NCBI GenBank assembly: GCA_009996555.1
Contig: JAACZX010000065.1
Span: 1-9,232 of the forward strand
Source of the DNA: Chitinophagaceae bacterium
GTDB lineage: Bacteria > Bacteroidota > Bacteroidia > Chitinophagales > Chitinophagaceae
Length of the DNA: 9,232 bases
Direction of reading: 5' to 3'
The notes below the pieces were generated by a model that saw nothing but the letters and a program-made list of their open reading frames with translations, searched no databases and was not told the DNA's origin. The translations under genes and the position numbers were made by a program. How positions within the stretch are numbered: the stretch's first letter is position 1; every line of letters starts with the position of its first letter. Below, piece by piece: positions 1 to 6,093 of this stretch.

Positions 1-414
1 AATTGGTTATTACTGTTGTTGAAAATTGATAGTGTGTTCATCAAATGGCTCATCATTATTGTGCGTTGGGTGGTAATCGTTGGTTTGTTTTTTTACTCCA
101 TTGCGTTTATTTACCGGCACGCTCCATCTGTTGAAAAAAAGTGGAAGCTGATCTCCCCCGGTTCTATTGTAGCAAGTGCGCTCATCATCCTCTTTACCTT
201 TCTTTTCTCTTTCTGGATCAACAATTTTGCTGCTTACACAATTTATGGATCAATAGGTACCATCCTGATCCTTATGATCTTCATTAATTTTATTTCACTC
301 GTTTTGTTAATCGGTTTTGAGCTGAACCTGAGCATCAAACTCCTAAAACGCCAGAGCGATAAAAGGCTGAATGAAGAGATGAGCGGTGTAGAAAAACAAA
401 AAGAAGCATCGTAA
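1..414 (+). CDS. YihY/virulence factor BrkB family membrane protein, C-terminal fragment
   Basis: The reading frame is open to the left edge, so the gene is cut and its true start lies outside; the TTG at 16 is not a convincing start. About 137 residues remain. Numbered from that TTG, there are three hydrophobic segments (roughly residues 10-30, 47-70 and 76-104). The pattern matches the C-terminal half of the YihY/BrkB family: a Tyr-Arg-His-Ala-Pro turn, a Trp-Lys-x-Ile-x-Pro-Gly motif before the second segment, an Asn-Phe-x-x-Tyr-x-x-Tyr-Gly-Ser segment before the third, and Gly-Phe-Glu-Leu-Asn at its end, followed by a charged cytoplasmic tail. The family consists of inner-membrane proteins of unsettled function (once miscalled RNase BN); a transport role is often suggested. 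The stop TAA at 412 lies 20 bp before the next gene on the same strand, so co-transcription is plausible. The family call is firm, the function is unknown. Confidence 0.85.
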   Translation, partial: NWLLLLLKIDSVFIKWLIIIVRWVVIVGLFFYSIAFIYRHAPSVEKKWKLISPGSIVASALIILFTFLFSFWINNFAAYTIYGSIGTILILMIFINFISLVLLIGFELNLSIKLLKRQSDKRLNEEMSGVEKQKEAS

Positions 415-434
415 CTTTAAACAAATACATCATT

Positions 435-1037
435 ATGAAAAAGTTCCTTTTGTCTATGACTGTGCTGACAGCACTTGCTGCATTTACAGTTATACCCGAA
501 GAATTAACGATTGGCAGCAGTATTCCAAATGCCACAAAAAAGATGAAAGATATTTCCGGTAAGGAATATTCTTTCAACGATGTAAAAAAGAAAAACGGAT
601 TACTTGTGGTGTTCAGTTGCAATACCTGTCCGTGGGTGGTAAAAAATCAACAGGTGGCAGCTGATGGATATGGCTATGCGCTCAGCAAAGAAGTGGGTGT
701 TATCGTTTTAAACTCTAACGAAACTTCCCGGGGCGGCGATGATTCGCAGGAACGCATGAAAGAATATGCAAAGGCACAAGGTTATCGCTATCCATACGTA
801 ATGGACGATAACAGTGTAATGGCCGATGCATTTGGTGCACGTGTTACGCCTGAATGTTATTTGTTTGATAAGGATATGAAACTGGTTTATCATGGTGCTA
901 TTACTGACAATCCAAAAACACCATCAGAAAGTACACGTGATCATTTAAAAGTTGCGATTGATGAAATGGTTGGTGGTAAAGATGTGAGCATGAAAACATC
1001 GAAAGCAATGGGCTGCGGTATTAAACGGAAGTCATAA
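435..1037 (+). CDS. Exported thioredoxin-like (redoxin/AhpC-TSA fold) protein
   Basis: A 200-residue protein beginning with a signal-peptide-like stretch (Lys-Lys then a hydrophobic core, residues 1-19), so probably exported to the periplasm. The thioredoxin fold is shown by a Val-Val-Phe strand leading into Cys62-Asn-Thr-Cys65-Pro-Trp, a CxxC redox site with an unusual Asn-Thr dipeptide, and by a Val-Thr-Pro139 element that is the expected cis-proline facing the active site. A conserved-looking Gly-Cys-Gly-Ile-Lys-Arg tail adds a third cysteine near the C-terminus. The family is common in Bacteroidota as a stand-alone redoxin-domain protein; a thiol-disulfide reductase or peroxide-detoxifying role is inferred, and the substrate cannot be read. 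The ATG at 435 is the only start that gives a signal peptide. The upstream TAACTTTA at 412 resembles the Bacteroidota -7 box (TAnnTTTG), but no matching -33 box is seen. The gene ends at a shared terminator facing a second thioredoxin-fold gene. Confidence 0.85.
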   Translation: MKKFLLSMTVLTALAAFTVIPEELTIGSSIPNATKKMKDISGKEYSFNDVKKKNGLLVVFSCNTCPWVVKNQQVAADGYGYALSKEVGVIVLNSNETSRGGDDSQERMKEYAKAQGYRYPYVMDDNSVMADAFGARVTPECYLFDKDMKLVYHGAITDNPKTPSESTRDHLKVAIDEMVGGKDVSMKTSKAMGCGIKRKS

Positions 1038-1062
1038 TCATTAATCAATTGTTATGTATCAT

Positions 1063-1095
1063 AAACTAAACCCCGCAACATGCGGGGTTTAGTTT
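1063..1095. terminator. Bidirectional intrinsic terminator between convergent genes
   Basis: A perfect 15-bp inverted repeat (arms 1063-1077 and 1081-1095) with a 3-nt ACA loop and a CCCCGCA core. On the + strand the T-rich end of the right arm runs on as TTTTAT, a classic intrinsic terminator for the redoxin gene ending at 1037. On the minus strand the hairpin is followed by a weaker T-rich stretch and would serve the TlpA-like gene, whose TAA stop (1095-1097) overlaps the end of the stem. Confidence 0.85.
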
Positions 1096-1586
1096 TATCG
1101 ATCTATTTGACCAAGTAATAATTTAATTTCCTTCTCCAGCTGCTCCGGTTTCATCTCAGCTTCCACAAATTTCCGGTAACCTGTTTTTTTATTGATGAAT
1201 AATGTGGCCGGCATGGAGCCTGTCCACTTTGGATCAATACGTGGACAAAATTCATCGGGCTTTTCTTCGTCCAGCCAAACGATCTCGGCAGTGTATTTTC
1301 GTTTGTTGGCAAAATCACGAATGCGTTTGGGATAGTATTCTTTAAAGTCAAGACTTACCAGCAACAGCTTTACGTTTTGCTTTTTGTATTTGTTGGTGAT
1401 ACTGTGAAAATAAGGAAGCTCGGCAATACAAGGGCCGCAGAATGTTGCCCAGAAGTTGATCACAAGCACAGAGTCGTTTGTAGCTGCATACTGCAACAGG
1501 TCATCGATCTTCCACCGTTTGATAGGCTGAGCACTGCTGCATAAAACAGCACTGATAAATAAGAATACAAACAGGAGTTGTTTCAT
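1095..1586 (-). CDS. TlpA-like periplasmic thioredoxin-family protein
   Basis: A 163-residue protein with a Sec signal peptide (Lys-Gln, hydrophobic core 4-15, likely cut after Ser-Ser-Ala at 19). The thioredoxin fold follows: Val-Ile-Asn-Phe-Trp-Ala-Thr-Phe leads to Cys50-Gly-Pro-Cys53, the canonical CGPC redox site, then Glu-Leu-Pro as in TlpA/ResA proteins, a Val-Ser-Leu-Asp strand, and Ser-Met-Pro-Ala-Thr-Leu-Phe carrying the cis-proline. Family members are membrane- or periplasm-facing disulfide reductases that serve cytochrome c maturation or general thiol repair; which one applies here cannot be told. A cysteine at residue 16 sits inside the signal peptide but the preceding residues (Ala-Val-Leu) do not make a good lipobox, so I call it secreted rather than lipidated. 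The gene starts 9 bp after the trmH stop, so the two very likely share a transcript. Confidence 0.88.
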   Translation of the reverse strand: MKQLLFVFLFISAVLCSSAQPIKRWKIDDLLQYAATNDSVLVINFWATFCGPCIAELPYFHSITNKYKKQNVKLLLVSLDFKEYYPKRIRDFANKRKYTAEIVWLDEEKPDEFCPRIDPKWTGSMPATLFINKKTGYRKFVEAEMKPEQLEKEIKLLLGQIDR

Positions 1587-1595
1587 CTGTTAAAA

Positions 1596-2213
1596 TTACT
1601 GTTCTTCTTTTGTAATAGCATCCATGTCATCAGTCCTGAATCCCCACTCATCCAATAATGTATTGAAAGTGCCATCGTCTAATCGTTGTTTGTCGTAATG
1701 GCCCGCATTTTTTTTCTGCCGCATTGCTTCGTAAATACTCACTGCACAGGCAACAGAAATATTCAGCGATTGAATAATGCCCATCTGCGGAATAATAAAA
1801 TTACCATCGGCCATTGCAATGATCTCTTCACTTACGCCTGCATGTTCGTTGCCAAACACGAGGGCAACACTCTCAGTAAAATCGATATCGTGCAGACTCA
1901 CTGCATCGCTGCTGAGATGAGTGGTATAGATCTTTTTGTATTTTTTACGCAAAGCTGCAAAACATTCTTCGGCACTTTCAAACTGGTGAACCGTTAACCA
2001 CTTCGCTGCACTGGACGAACTTTTTGCTCCCCATTTTTTATGACGGGGAATTTTATTCGTCAATACATAAATTTCCTGGATGCCCACAGCATCGCAGGTG
2101 CGCATCACAGCCGAGATATTGTGCGGATCAAATACATTTTCCAATACAACTGTAAGATCGGGCTGACGTTTGCGTAATACCGATAGTAAACGTTCTCTGC
2201 GTTCGGGAGTCAT
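1596..2213 (-). CDS. trmH: tRNA (guanosine-18-2'-O)-methyltransferase TrmH (SpoU family)
   Basis: A SPOUT-class methyltransferase that uses S-adenosylmethionine to methylate the ribose of G18 in the D-loop of tRNAs. All three SpoU motifs are present: motif 1 with Asn32 and the catalytic Arg38 (Pro-His-Asn-Ile-Ser-Ala-x-x-Arg-Thr), motif 2 (Val-Phe-Gly-Asn-Glu-His-Ala-Gly-Val-Ser) and motif 3 (Gln-Ser-Leu-Asn-Ile-Ser-Val-Ala-x-Ala), which builds the knotted cofactor site. The start at 2213 is chosen because Met-Thr-Pro-Glu-Arg aligns without gaps from residue 1 with my recollection of E. coli TrmH through the Arg-Gln-Pro-Asp-Leu-Thr-Val block. The frame stays open upstream to a possible start at 2264, but that extension is encoded by the left arm of an intergenic repeat and is probably spurious; an ATG at 2231 is a second possibility. 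At 205 residues the protein is somewhat shorter than E. coli TrmH (229) and lacks part of its C-terminal extension. Confidence 0.9.
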   Translation of the reverse strand: MTPERRERLLSVLRKRQPDLTVVLENVFDPHNISAVMRTCDAVGIQEIYVLTNKIPRHKKWGAKSSSSAAKWLTVHQFESAEECFAALRKKYKKIYTTHLSSDAVSLHDIDFTESVALVFGNEHAGVSEEIIAMADGNFIIPQMGIIQSLNISVACAVSIYEAMRQKKNAGHYDKQRLDDGTFNTLLDEWGFRTDDMDAITKEEQ

Positions 2214-2230
2214 GCAGCGAAAATAATGCA

Positions 2231-2338
2231 TTTGCCACGAAGGCTCAAAGTCGTAAAGAAGCACAAAGGCAAACGGAAAGATGATCGATTAACTTTTTTT
2301 CTTCGTGTTTCTTTGTGGTTTTGTGTCTTTGTGGCGAG
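2231..2338. repeat. Imperfect inverted-repeat element, copy A
   Basis: Two 38-nt arms (2231-2268 and 2301-2338) around a 32-nt AT-rich centre, pairing without gaps at 27 of 38 positions by strict complementarity. Each arm is built on a roughly 8-bp beat of AAG words (GCCACGAAG, GCTCAAAG, ...GCACAAAG). The element fills most of the gap between the M23 gene stop and trmH. The left arm matches that of copy B (5154-5290) at 33 of 38 positions, in the same orientation. Elements of this look (CTTTGTGTCTTTGTGGC words) occur between genes in many Bacteroidota as I recall; no transposase is nearby. Confidence 0.8.
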
Positions 2339-2340
2339 TA

Positions 2341-2958
2341 TTAATCTTTACCAGGGCGTTTATACTTTTTTAATGGCCGGAGGTACTTCGCTCCTTTTCT
2401 TGTTTGAAAACGTGTGCCGATTTGCCGCCAGCTGCCTGCTTCCGATTTCCAGACAATAAAATGTAAATGCGGAAAAGCTGTATAACCGGTGTTGCCGCTG
2501 TAACCGATGAGTTGCCCCTGTTGTACCGTGTCGCCCACATTTACAACAATTCCATTGTGCTGTAAATGCCAGTAACCGGCTCTTGTTCCATCGTTATGGT
2601 TAATGATGATGTTGTTGCCGTATTGCCGGTAAGCAGCATCCAAACCACCTTTATCGCCATCTTCTTTTACACGTGCCACCACGCCACCACGTGCTGCATA
2701 AATGGCTGTTCCCTTTTTCATTTTAAAATCGAGGGCTGCCCTGTTGCGGTGGGTGAACCTGCTGAAATATCCCTGCACCAACCGATGCTTTGTACCAACA
2801 GCAAACGGCAATGCGTACACGTAACTGCTGTCGTCTTTTATTTTTCCTTTTTGTAATGCACGAAAGCGTGTTGCTTCCGGGCTTTTGTTTACAGCACAGC
2901 TGTTGAGCAAAAGCAAAATGAAGAACATTGCAATAAGGTACAAGGTTGGTTTGTACAT
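2341..2958 (-). CDS. M23-family (LytM-type) metallopeptidase lipoprotein
   Basis: Predicted zinc endopeptidase of the lysostaphin/LytM fold that would cut peptidoglycan peptide cross-links from the envelope side. From the ATG at 2958 the protein has 205 residues: a short charged end, a hydrophobic core and Leu-Asn-Ser-Cys21, a lipobox, so an outer-membrane or periplasmic lipoprotein. The start at 2958 is preferred over 3006 because it puts the lipobox in a normal-length signal peptide and avoids overlap with the upstream gene. M23 motifs: His70 and Asp77 (His-x6-Asp-Phe, wider than the usual His-x3-Asp but as in a sub-branch with Ala-x-Asp-Phe), Gly-Thr-x-Ile-Tyr-Ala-Ala-Arg-Gly-Gly-Val-Val, Tyr-Trp-His131-Leu, and Pro-His164-Leu-His166-Phe, the second zinc motif. 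Residues are thus in place for activity. It starts 37 bp after the L,D-transpeptidase stop, suggesting a joint wall-remodelling operon. Confidence 0.87.
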   Translation of the reverse strand: MYKPTLYLIAMFFILLLLNSCAVNKSPEATRFRALQKGKIKDDSSYVYALPFAVGTKHRLVQGYFSRFTHRNRAALDFKMKKGTAIYAARGGVVARVKEDGDKGGLDAAYRQYGNNIIINHNDGTRAGYWHLQHNGIVVNVGDTVQQGQLIGYSGNTGYTAFPHLHFIVWKSEAGSWRQIGTRFQTRKGAKYLRPLKKYKRPGKD

Positions 2959-2995
2959 AGAGTACAAATGTAAGGCATGCCCGGTTTTACTTTCA

Positions 2996-3640
2996 TTACG
3001 ATTCATAGATCCACAGCAAAACCGGTTGTCTGGATGCGTTGATGATTGTTTTTAACTGCTGTAAAAAGCCTGGCGAAACAGTCGGACAGCCATCACTCTG
3101 ACAAATCTCTGCCCATACTTCTTCTTCGGGTACACATTCATGTGCATGCAGTACCACAAACCGTTCGAAGGCTTTATTGTTTGATGATTCAAGACCATGC
3201 AGTTTGTAAGCAAGTCCAAAACGACCGTTGTATGCATTTCCGATTTTATATTTCCCCAAAGAGGTACAGCCACAGCCGGGTTCATTTCCATACTTTCGAC
3301 CAACCAGCCAGCGTTCATTGCAGCGGCCATGAGTTACTACGCCGGAAGTAATTACAGAATCTGCTTTGAGATCATACACAAAAAAGCGTTCTGCACCTGA
3401 ACGTATTTTCATGTCGATCAAAAAACAAACCTGTTCGTTATACTTATTCTTTTTTACAAACTGTTTTGCTGTTGTGGCTTTGTTCAGCAATGCTTTGGCA
3501 GTAACGTTTTCAGTTTCTTCTTTCTTTAATGCTCTGTTGATGTTAACAGGAGCAGGCGATGTATAAACCGTAATGTATAAATAGTAAGTAATGCTTGCCA
3601 GCATCAAAACGAAAAGCAGCAGGACGATGATTCTCTTCAT
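2996..3640 (-). CDS. Murein L,D-transpeptidase catalytic domain protein (YkuD_2 type)
   Basis: A 214-residue protein with an N-terminal membrane segment (about residues 4-24, a signal anchor or signal peptide), a Lys/Thr-rich linker to about residue 65, and a catalytic domain. The domain shows Gly-Cys-Thr-Ser-Leu-Gly-Lys-Tyr-Lys-Ile-Gly, Lys-Leu-His-Gly-Leu-Glu, Val-Leu-His165-Ala-His167-Glu and Ser-Asp-Gly-Cys185-Pro-Thr-Val. The last is the Ser-x-Gly-Cys-Pro nucleophile motif of the YkuD_2 branch, with His165 or His167 the probable general base. L,D-transpeptidases make 3-3 cross-links or attach proteins to murein; in Bacteroidota the exact job of this branch is mostly unassigned. The gene precedes the M23 lipoprotein on the same strand. 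Its 5' leader carries interleaved inverted repeats and a terminator from the fucose cluster ends just upstream, so it should have its own promoter between about 3641 and 3700, though no clear box is seen. Confidence 0.88.
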   Translation of the reverse strand: MKRIIVLLLFVLMLASITYYLYITVYTSPAPVNINRALKKEETENVTAKALLNKATTAKQFVKKNKYNEQVCFLIDMKIRSGAERFFVYDLKADSVITSGVVTHGRCNERWLVGRKYGNEPGCGCTSLGKYKIGNAYNGRFGLAYKLHGLESSNNKAFERFVVLHAHECVPEEEVWAEICQSDGCPTVSPGFLQQLKTIINASRQPVLLWIYES

Positions 3641-3646
3641 GTAGTG

Positions 3647-3720
3647 GTTTGATGGAAAGATGCAGATGAATTATAAATCCATACCATCAAACGACAGATA
3701 AAAACAGAACAGCATCTGCA
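3647..3720 (-). other. Interleaved inverted repeats in the L,D-transpeptidase leader
   Basis: Two inverted repeats overlap in an A-B-A'-B' order: GTTTGATGG (3647-3655) with CCATCAAAC (3684-3692), and TGCAGATG (3661-3668) with CATCTGCA (3713-3720). The second repeat shares bases with the 3' arm of the terminator at 3697-3756, so the two pairings exclude each other. The arms are seen directly; any regulatory role is a guess and the short lengths allow chance. Confidence 0.3.
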
Positions 3721-3756
3721 AAACTCTTTTTCACAAAAGCTTTACAAATGCTGTTC
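3697..3756 (-). terminator. Intrinsic terminator at the end of the fucose cluster
   Basis: Read on the minus strand, a 12-bp stem with one G-T wobble (arms 3745-3756 and 3707-3718, core GAACAGCAT) closes a 26-nt loop that can itself form a small CTTTT/AAAAG hairpin, and is followed by TGTTTTTATC (3706-3697). It begins 25 bp after the fucosidase stop and would separate the fucose cluster from the L,D-transpeptidase gene. Confidence 0.65.
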
Positions 3757-3780
3757 GGATAATTGCTGTTGCTTCAACAA

Positions 3781-5115
3781 CTATTGCAGCTGCAATTCTA
3801 AAATCGTATCAACTGCATCCCAGGTAATACCGTTCAGGTAGATAAATGTTCCTTCGGGTTGTTGTTTGAATTTGATGATCGTCTTACCATCAAACGATGT
3901 TGCTTTTTTGATCTTTTGCTTTAATTCCGGAATGAAAATATAATCGCCTTCCTGTTTTTGCAGAATGTGCATGTACACGGTTTTGTCTTTTTGTGTAAAG
4001 CCGCCCCAGGTTTTTGGTGTGGTAATCGCTCCTCTTGTGCCGTAAACAGTGGAGCCATATTGTTGCAGCCATTTACCCATCAACGCCAGTGTATCATTAA
4101 ACTCAGGTTGTATTGTACCATCGGGCATTGGTCCAACATTCAATAAAAAGTTAGCGTTGTAACAAGCTGCTTTCACCATGTACTGAATTAAACTCTTTGA
4201 GCTTTTGTAATTACGATCGGTGATGTTGAAACCCCAGCTGTCGTTCATGGTTTCGCATGTTTCCAAGGGAAGCTGCGAAACAGATTGTCCGCCGAAACCT
4301 GTTGAATTATGACCGGGCAGATCTTTTTCAAATGCCTGGAAATCTTCGCCTGGAATCGGTAACAGGTGATGATTGTTGCTGATTAAACATTGCGGCTGCA
4401 AACGATGAATGAGTTCATAAATTTCATCGTAATGCCAGTTCACTTTCGATTTGAGTGTTTTGTCCACATCATTATCCAGTTGATCCCAATGTCCATCGAA
4501 CCAGATGCCTGAAATTTCACCGTAGTTGGTAAGCAATTCGGTGAGCTGTGTTTTCATAAAGCGGATATAACTTTCCCAATCGCTTTTTTGTTTGCGGCCT
4601 GTTCCCTTTCCTGTTTTACCGGTTTCATATTGGTAATCGCTGCGGTACCAATCGAGCAATGAATAGTAACAATAAAGTTTGATGCCTTGTTTATGACATT
4701 CATCAGCAAGTTGTTTCAATGCATCTTTTCCATAAGGCGTATTGGTGATCTTCCAATCACTTTGTTTGGTATCCCAGTTACTGAAACCATCATGATGACG
4801 GGTAATGAAGGTGATGTACTTCATCCCTGCTGCTTTCGCAGTCGCCACCCATTTAGCCGCATCAAAATTCTGCGGATTAAAAATGTTGATGAGGCGCTGG
4901 TATTCCTTCACGTGGATGTTGCGGTTATTCATCACCCATTCACCACTGCCAAGTACACTTGATGCGCCCCAGTGAATAAACATCCCGAACTTATCGTTTT
5001 GAAATTCTTCCCTTGCTGCAAGGTTTGTTGCAGAGGGTGCGTAGGTTTGTGCAAGAGAACTACCGGCTATGCTCAGCATTGCAAAGCAGGTAAACAGCAA
5101 TCGGAACAGTTTCAT
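3781..5115 (-). CDS. Exported GH29 alpha-L-fucosidase
   Basis: Retaining glycoside hydrolase that releases terminal L-fucose from glycans; here it would supply the sugar for the upstream genes. From the ATG at 5115 the protein has 444 residues, in the normal range for compact GH29 enzymes: a Sec signal peptide (residues 1-22, ending Ser-Ser-Leu-Ala before Gln23), then the catalytic barrel with Phe-Ile-His48-Trp-Gly, Arg-His107-His108-Asp-Gly-Phe (fucose-binding histidines), Leu-Leu-Asp-Trp-Tyr, and Ile-Trp-Phe-Asp207-Gly-His, where Asp207 is the predicted nucleophile. A Glu-Thr-Cys-Glu-Thr-Met-Asn-Asp-Ser-Trp-Gly-Phe block follows, as usual in the family, and a small beta domain ends the protein. 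An upstream in-frame start at 5142 would spoil the signal peptide and is not used. No lipobox is seen, so a soluble periplasmic enzyme is likely. It is last in the cluster, 185 bp after the dehydrogenase gene and beyond a repeat element, so it might be transcribed partly apart. Linkage specificity cannot be told. Confidence 0.93.
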   Translation of the reverse strand: MKLFRLLFTCFAMLSIAGSSLAQTYAPSATNLAAREEFQNDKFGMFIHWGASSVLGSGEWVMNNRNIHVKEYQRLINIFNPQNFDAAKWVATAKAAGMKYITFITRHHDGFSNWDTKQSDWKITNTPYGKDALKQLADECHKQGIKLYCYYSLLDWYRSDYQYETGKTGKGTGRKQKSDWESYIRFMKTQLTELLTNYGEISGIWFDGHWDQLDNDVDKTLKSKVNWHYDEIYELIHRLQPQCLISNNHHLLPIPGEDFQAFEKDLPGHNSTGFGGQSVSQLPLETCETMNDSWGFNITDRNYKSSKSLIQYMVKAACYNANFLLNVGPMPDGTIQPEFNDTLALMGKWLQQYGSTVYGTRGAITTPKTWGGFTQKDKTVYMHILQKQEGDYIFIPELKQKIKKATSFDGKTIIKFKQQPEGTFIYLNGITWDAVDTILELQLQ

Positions 5116-5153
5116 GTTATATGGTTTAAAGATTGATTGCAAAAATCAATGTT

Positions 5154-5290
5154 TTTGCCACGAAGGCTCTAAGACAGAAAGCAGCACAAAGAAACCAAGC
5201 AGTTTTTAAATAGATTCTGTAACTAATTTTTCATTCGACAGTTTTTATTCTTCTTTGTGTTGCTTTGCACCTTCGTGTCTTTGTGGCAAA
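5154..5290. repeat. Imperfect inverted-repeat element, copy B
   Basis: Same element type as at 2231-2338: 38-nt arms at 5154-5191 and 5253-5290, complementary at 29 of 38 positions without gaps, with outermost TTTGCCAC/GTGGCAAA perfect, around a 61-nt AT-rich centre unrelated to that of copy A. The right arm also matches the right arm of copy A, notably in GTGTCTTTGTGGC. It fills the gap between the dehydrogenase stop (5301) and the fucosidase start (5115). Confidence 0.8.
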
Positions 5291-5300
5291 TTTCTTCTTC

Positions 5301-6089
5301 TTATGCATTCGCCATTGCTCTGTCCAGATGTACATAACCTCCATCCACATAAATCAGCTGACCGGTTGTATGACTCGATACAGGCGATAATAAAAACACC
5401 GTCATGTTCGCTATTTCCTCAGCAGTGGTAAAGCGTTGTTCAAACGGAATTTTTGATGTGATCTCTTTTAATTTCTCTTCGGGGTTTGGTAATGTTTTAA
5501 TCCATTTATCGTACAGCGGTGTATAACATTCAGCTACCACTAATGCATTTACACGAATGGAATATTTTGCTAACTCTACCGCCCACTCTCTTGTTAAGGC
5601 ATTACGTCCGCCGTTGGCAGCTGCATAAGCAGATGTATTTCCTTGGCCTGTTTCCGCAGTTTTGGAAGTGATATTTACAATGCTGCCTTTTGATTTCTTT
5701 AATTCAGGTAATGCAAAATGCGCCATCAGATAATAATGCACAACATTCTTGTGCAGACTTTCCATAAAGCGTTTGTAGTCGCCACTTTCTAAACCTACAC
5801 CATCGTTAACACCGGCATTGTTAATGAGTCCATCAATACGGTTGAATTTTTCAATGACAGCTTTTACTGCTTTCTCGCATTCTTCCGGTTGTGATAATTC
5901 GGCAACCACCTGCCAGGCTTTACCACCAGCAGCTTCAATTTCTTTTACAGCGGCAAGATTATCGGCTTCGCTGCGACCAACAATTACCGGAACAGCCCCT
6001 TCTTTTGCCAATACTTCTACAATGCCTTTGCCAATACCTTTTGCACCGCCTGTTACAATGACTACTTTATCTGTTAACTGAAGATTCAT
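5301..6089 (-). CDS. SDR-family L-fucose dehydrogenase (predicted)
   Basis: A 262-residue classical short-chain dehydrogenase predicted to oxidise L-fucose to L-fucono-lactone with NAD(P). Residues 13-20 form Thr-Gly-Gly-Ala-Lys-Gly-Ile-Gly (Rossmann glycine motif); Asn-Asn-Ala-Gly is at 90-93; the catalytic set is Asn115, Ser142 and Tyr155. The fourth member, Lys at Tyr+4, is replaced by Asn159 (codon AAC at 5613-5615), an important oddity. The whole pattern, including Gly-Val-Asn-Asp-Gly after the NNAG motif, Thr-Gly-Gln-Gly-Asn-Thr-Ser, and the Asp-Gly-Gly-Tyr-x-His-Leu-Asp-Arg-Ala end, resembles the Burkholderia L-fucose dehydrogenase as I remember it, which does have Lys there. The neighbours (lactonase, mutarotase, permease, fucosidase) fit. 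An alternative is the other SDR step of the same route, 2-keto-3-deoxy-L-fuconate dehydrogenase. It is separated from the lactonase gene by 82 bp of tandem repeat. Confidence 0.82.
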   Translation of the reverse strand: MNLQLTDKVVIVTGGAKGIGKGIVEVLAKEGAVPVIVGRSEADNLAAVKEIEAAGGKAWQVVAELSQPEECEKAVKAVIEKFNRIDGLINNAGVNDGVGLESGDYKRFMESLHKNVVHYYLMAHFALPELKKSKGSIVNITSKTAETGQGNTSAYAAANGGRNALTREWAVELAKYSIRVNALVVAECYTPLYDKWIKTLPNPEEKLKEITSKIPFEQRFTTAEEIANMTVFLLSPVSSHTTGQLIYVDGGYVHLDRAMANA

Positions 6090-6093
6090 ATAG

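Noticed and set aside
412..419. TAACTTTA as a Bacteroidota -7 promoter box for the redoxin gene
   Set aside because: No TTTG-type -33 box at a suitable distance, and the box lies over the stop codon of the preceding co-directional gene.
335..622. Minus-strand open frame across the YihY/redoxin junction
   Set aside because: It overlaps two well-supported + strand genes and has no family features.
2214..2264. TrmH beginning at 2264 or 2231
   Set aside because: The extra residues come from an intergenic repeat and have no counterpart in E. coli TrmH; 2213 gives an exact family start.
5116..5142. Fucosidase starting at 5142
   Set aside because: It would put nine residues, including Lys and Pro, before an otherwise normal signal peptide; the ATG at 5115 is better.
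2231..5290. CRISPR array or insertion sequence suggested by the repeated CACAAAG words
   Set aside because: There are only two copies, 2.9 kb apart, as inverted arms with unequal centres; no transposase, cas gene or target duplication is visible.
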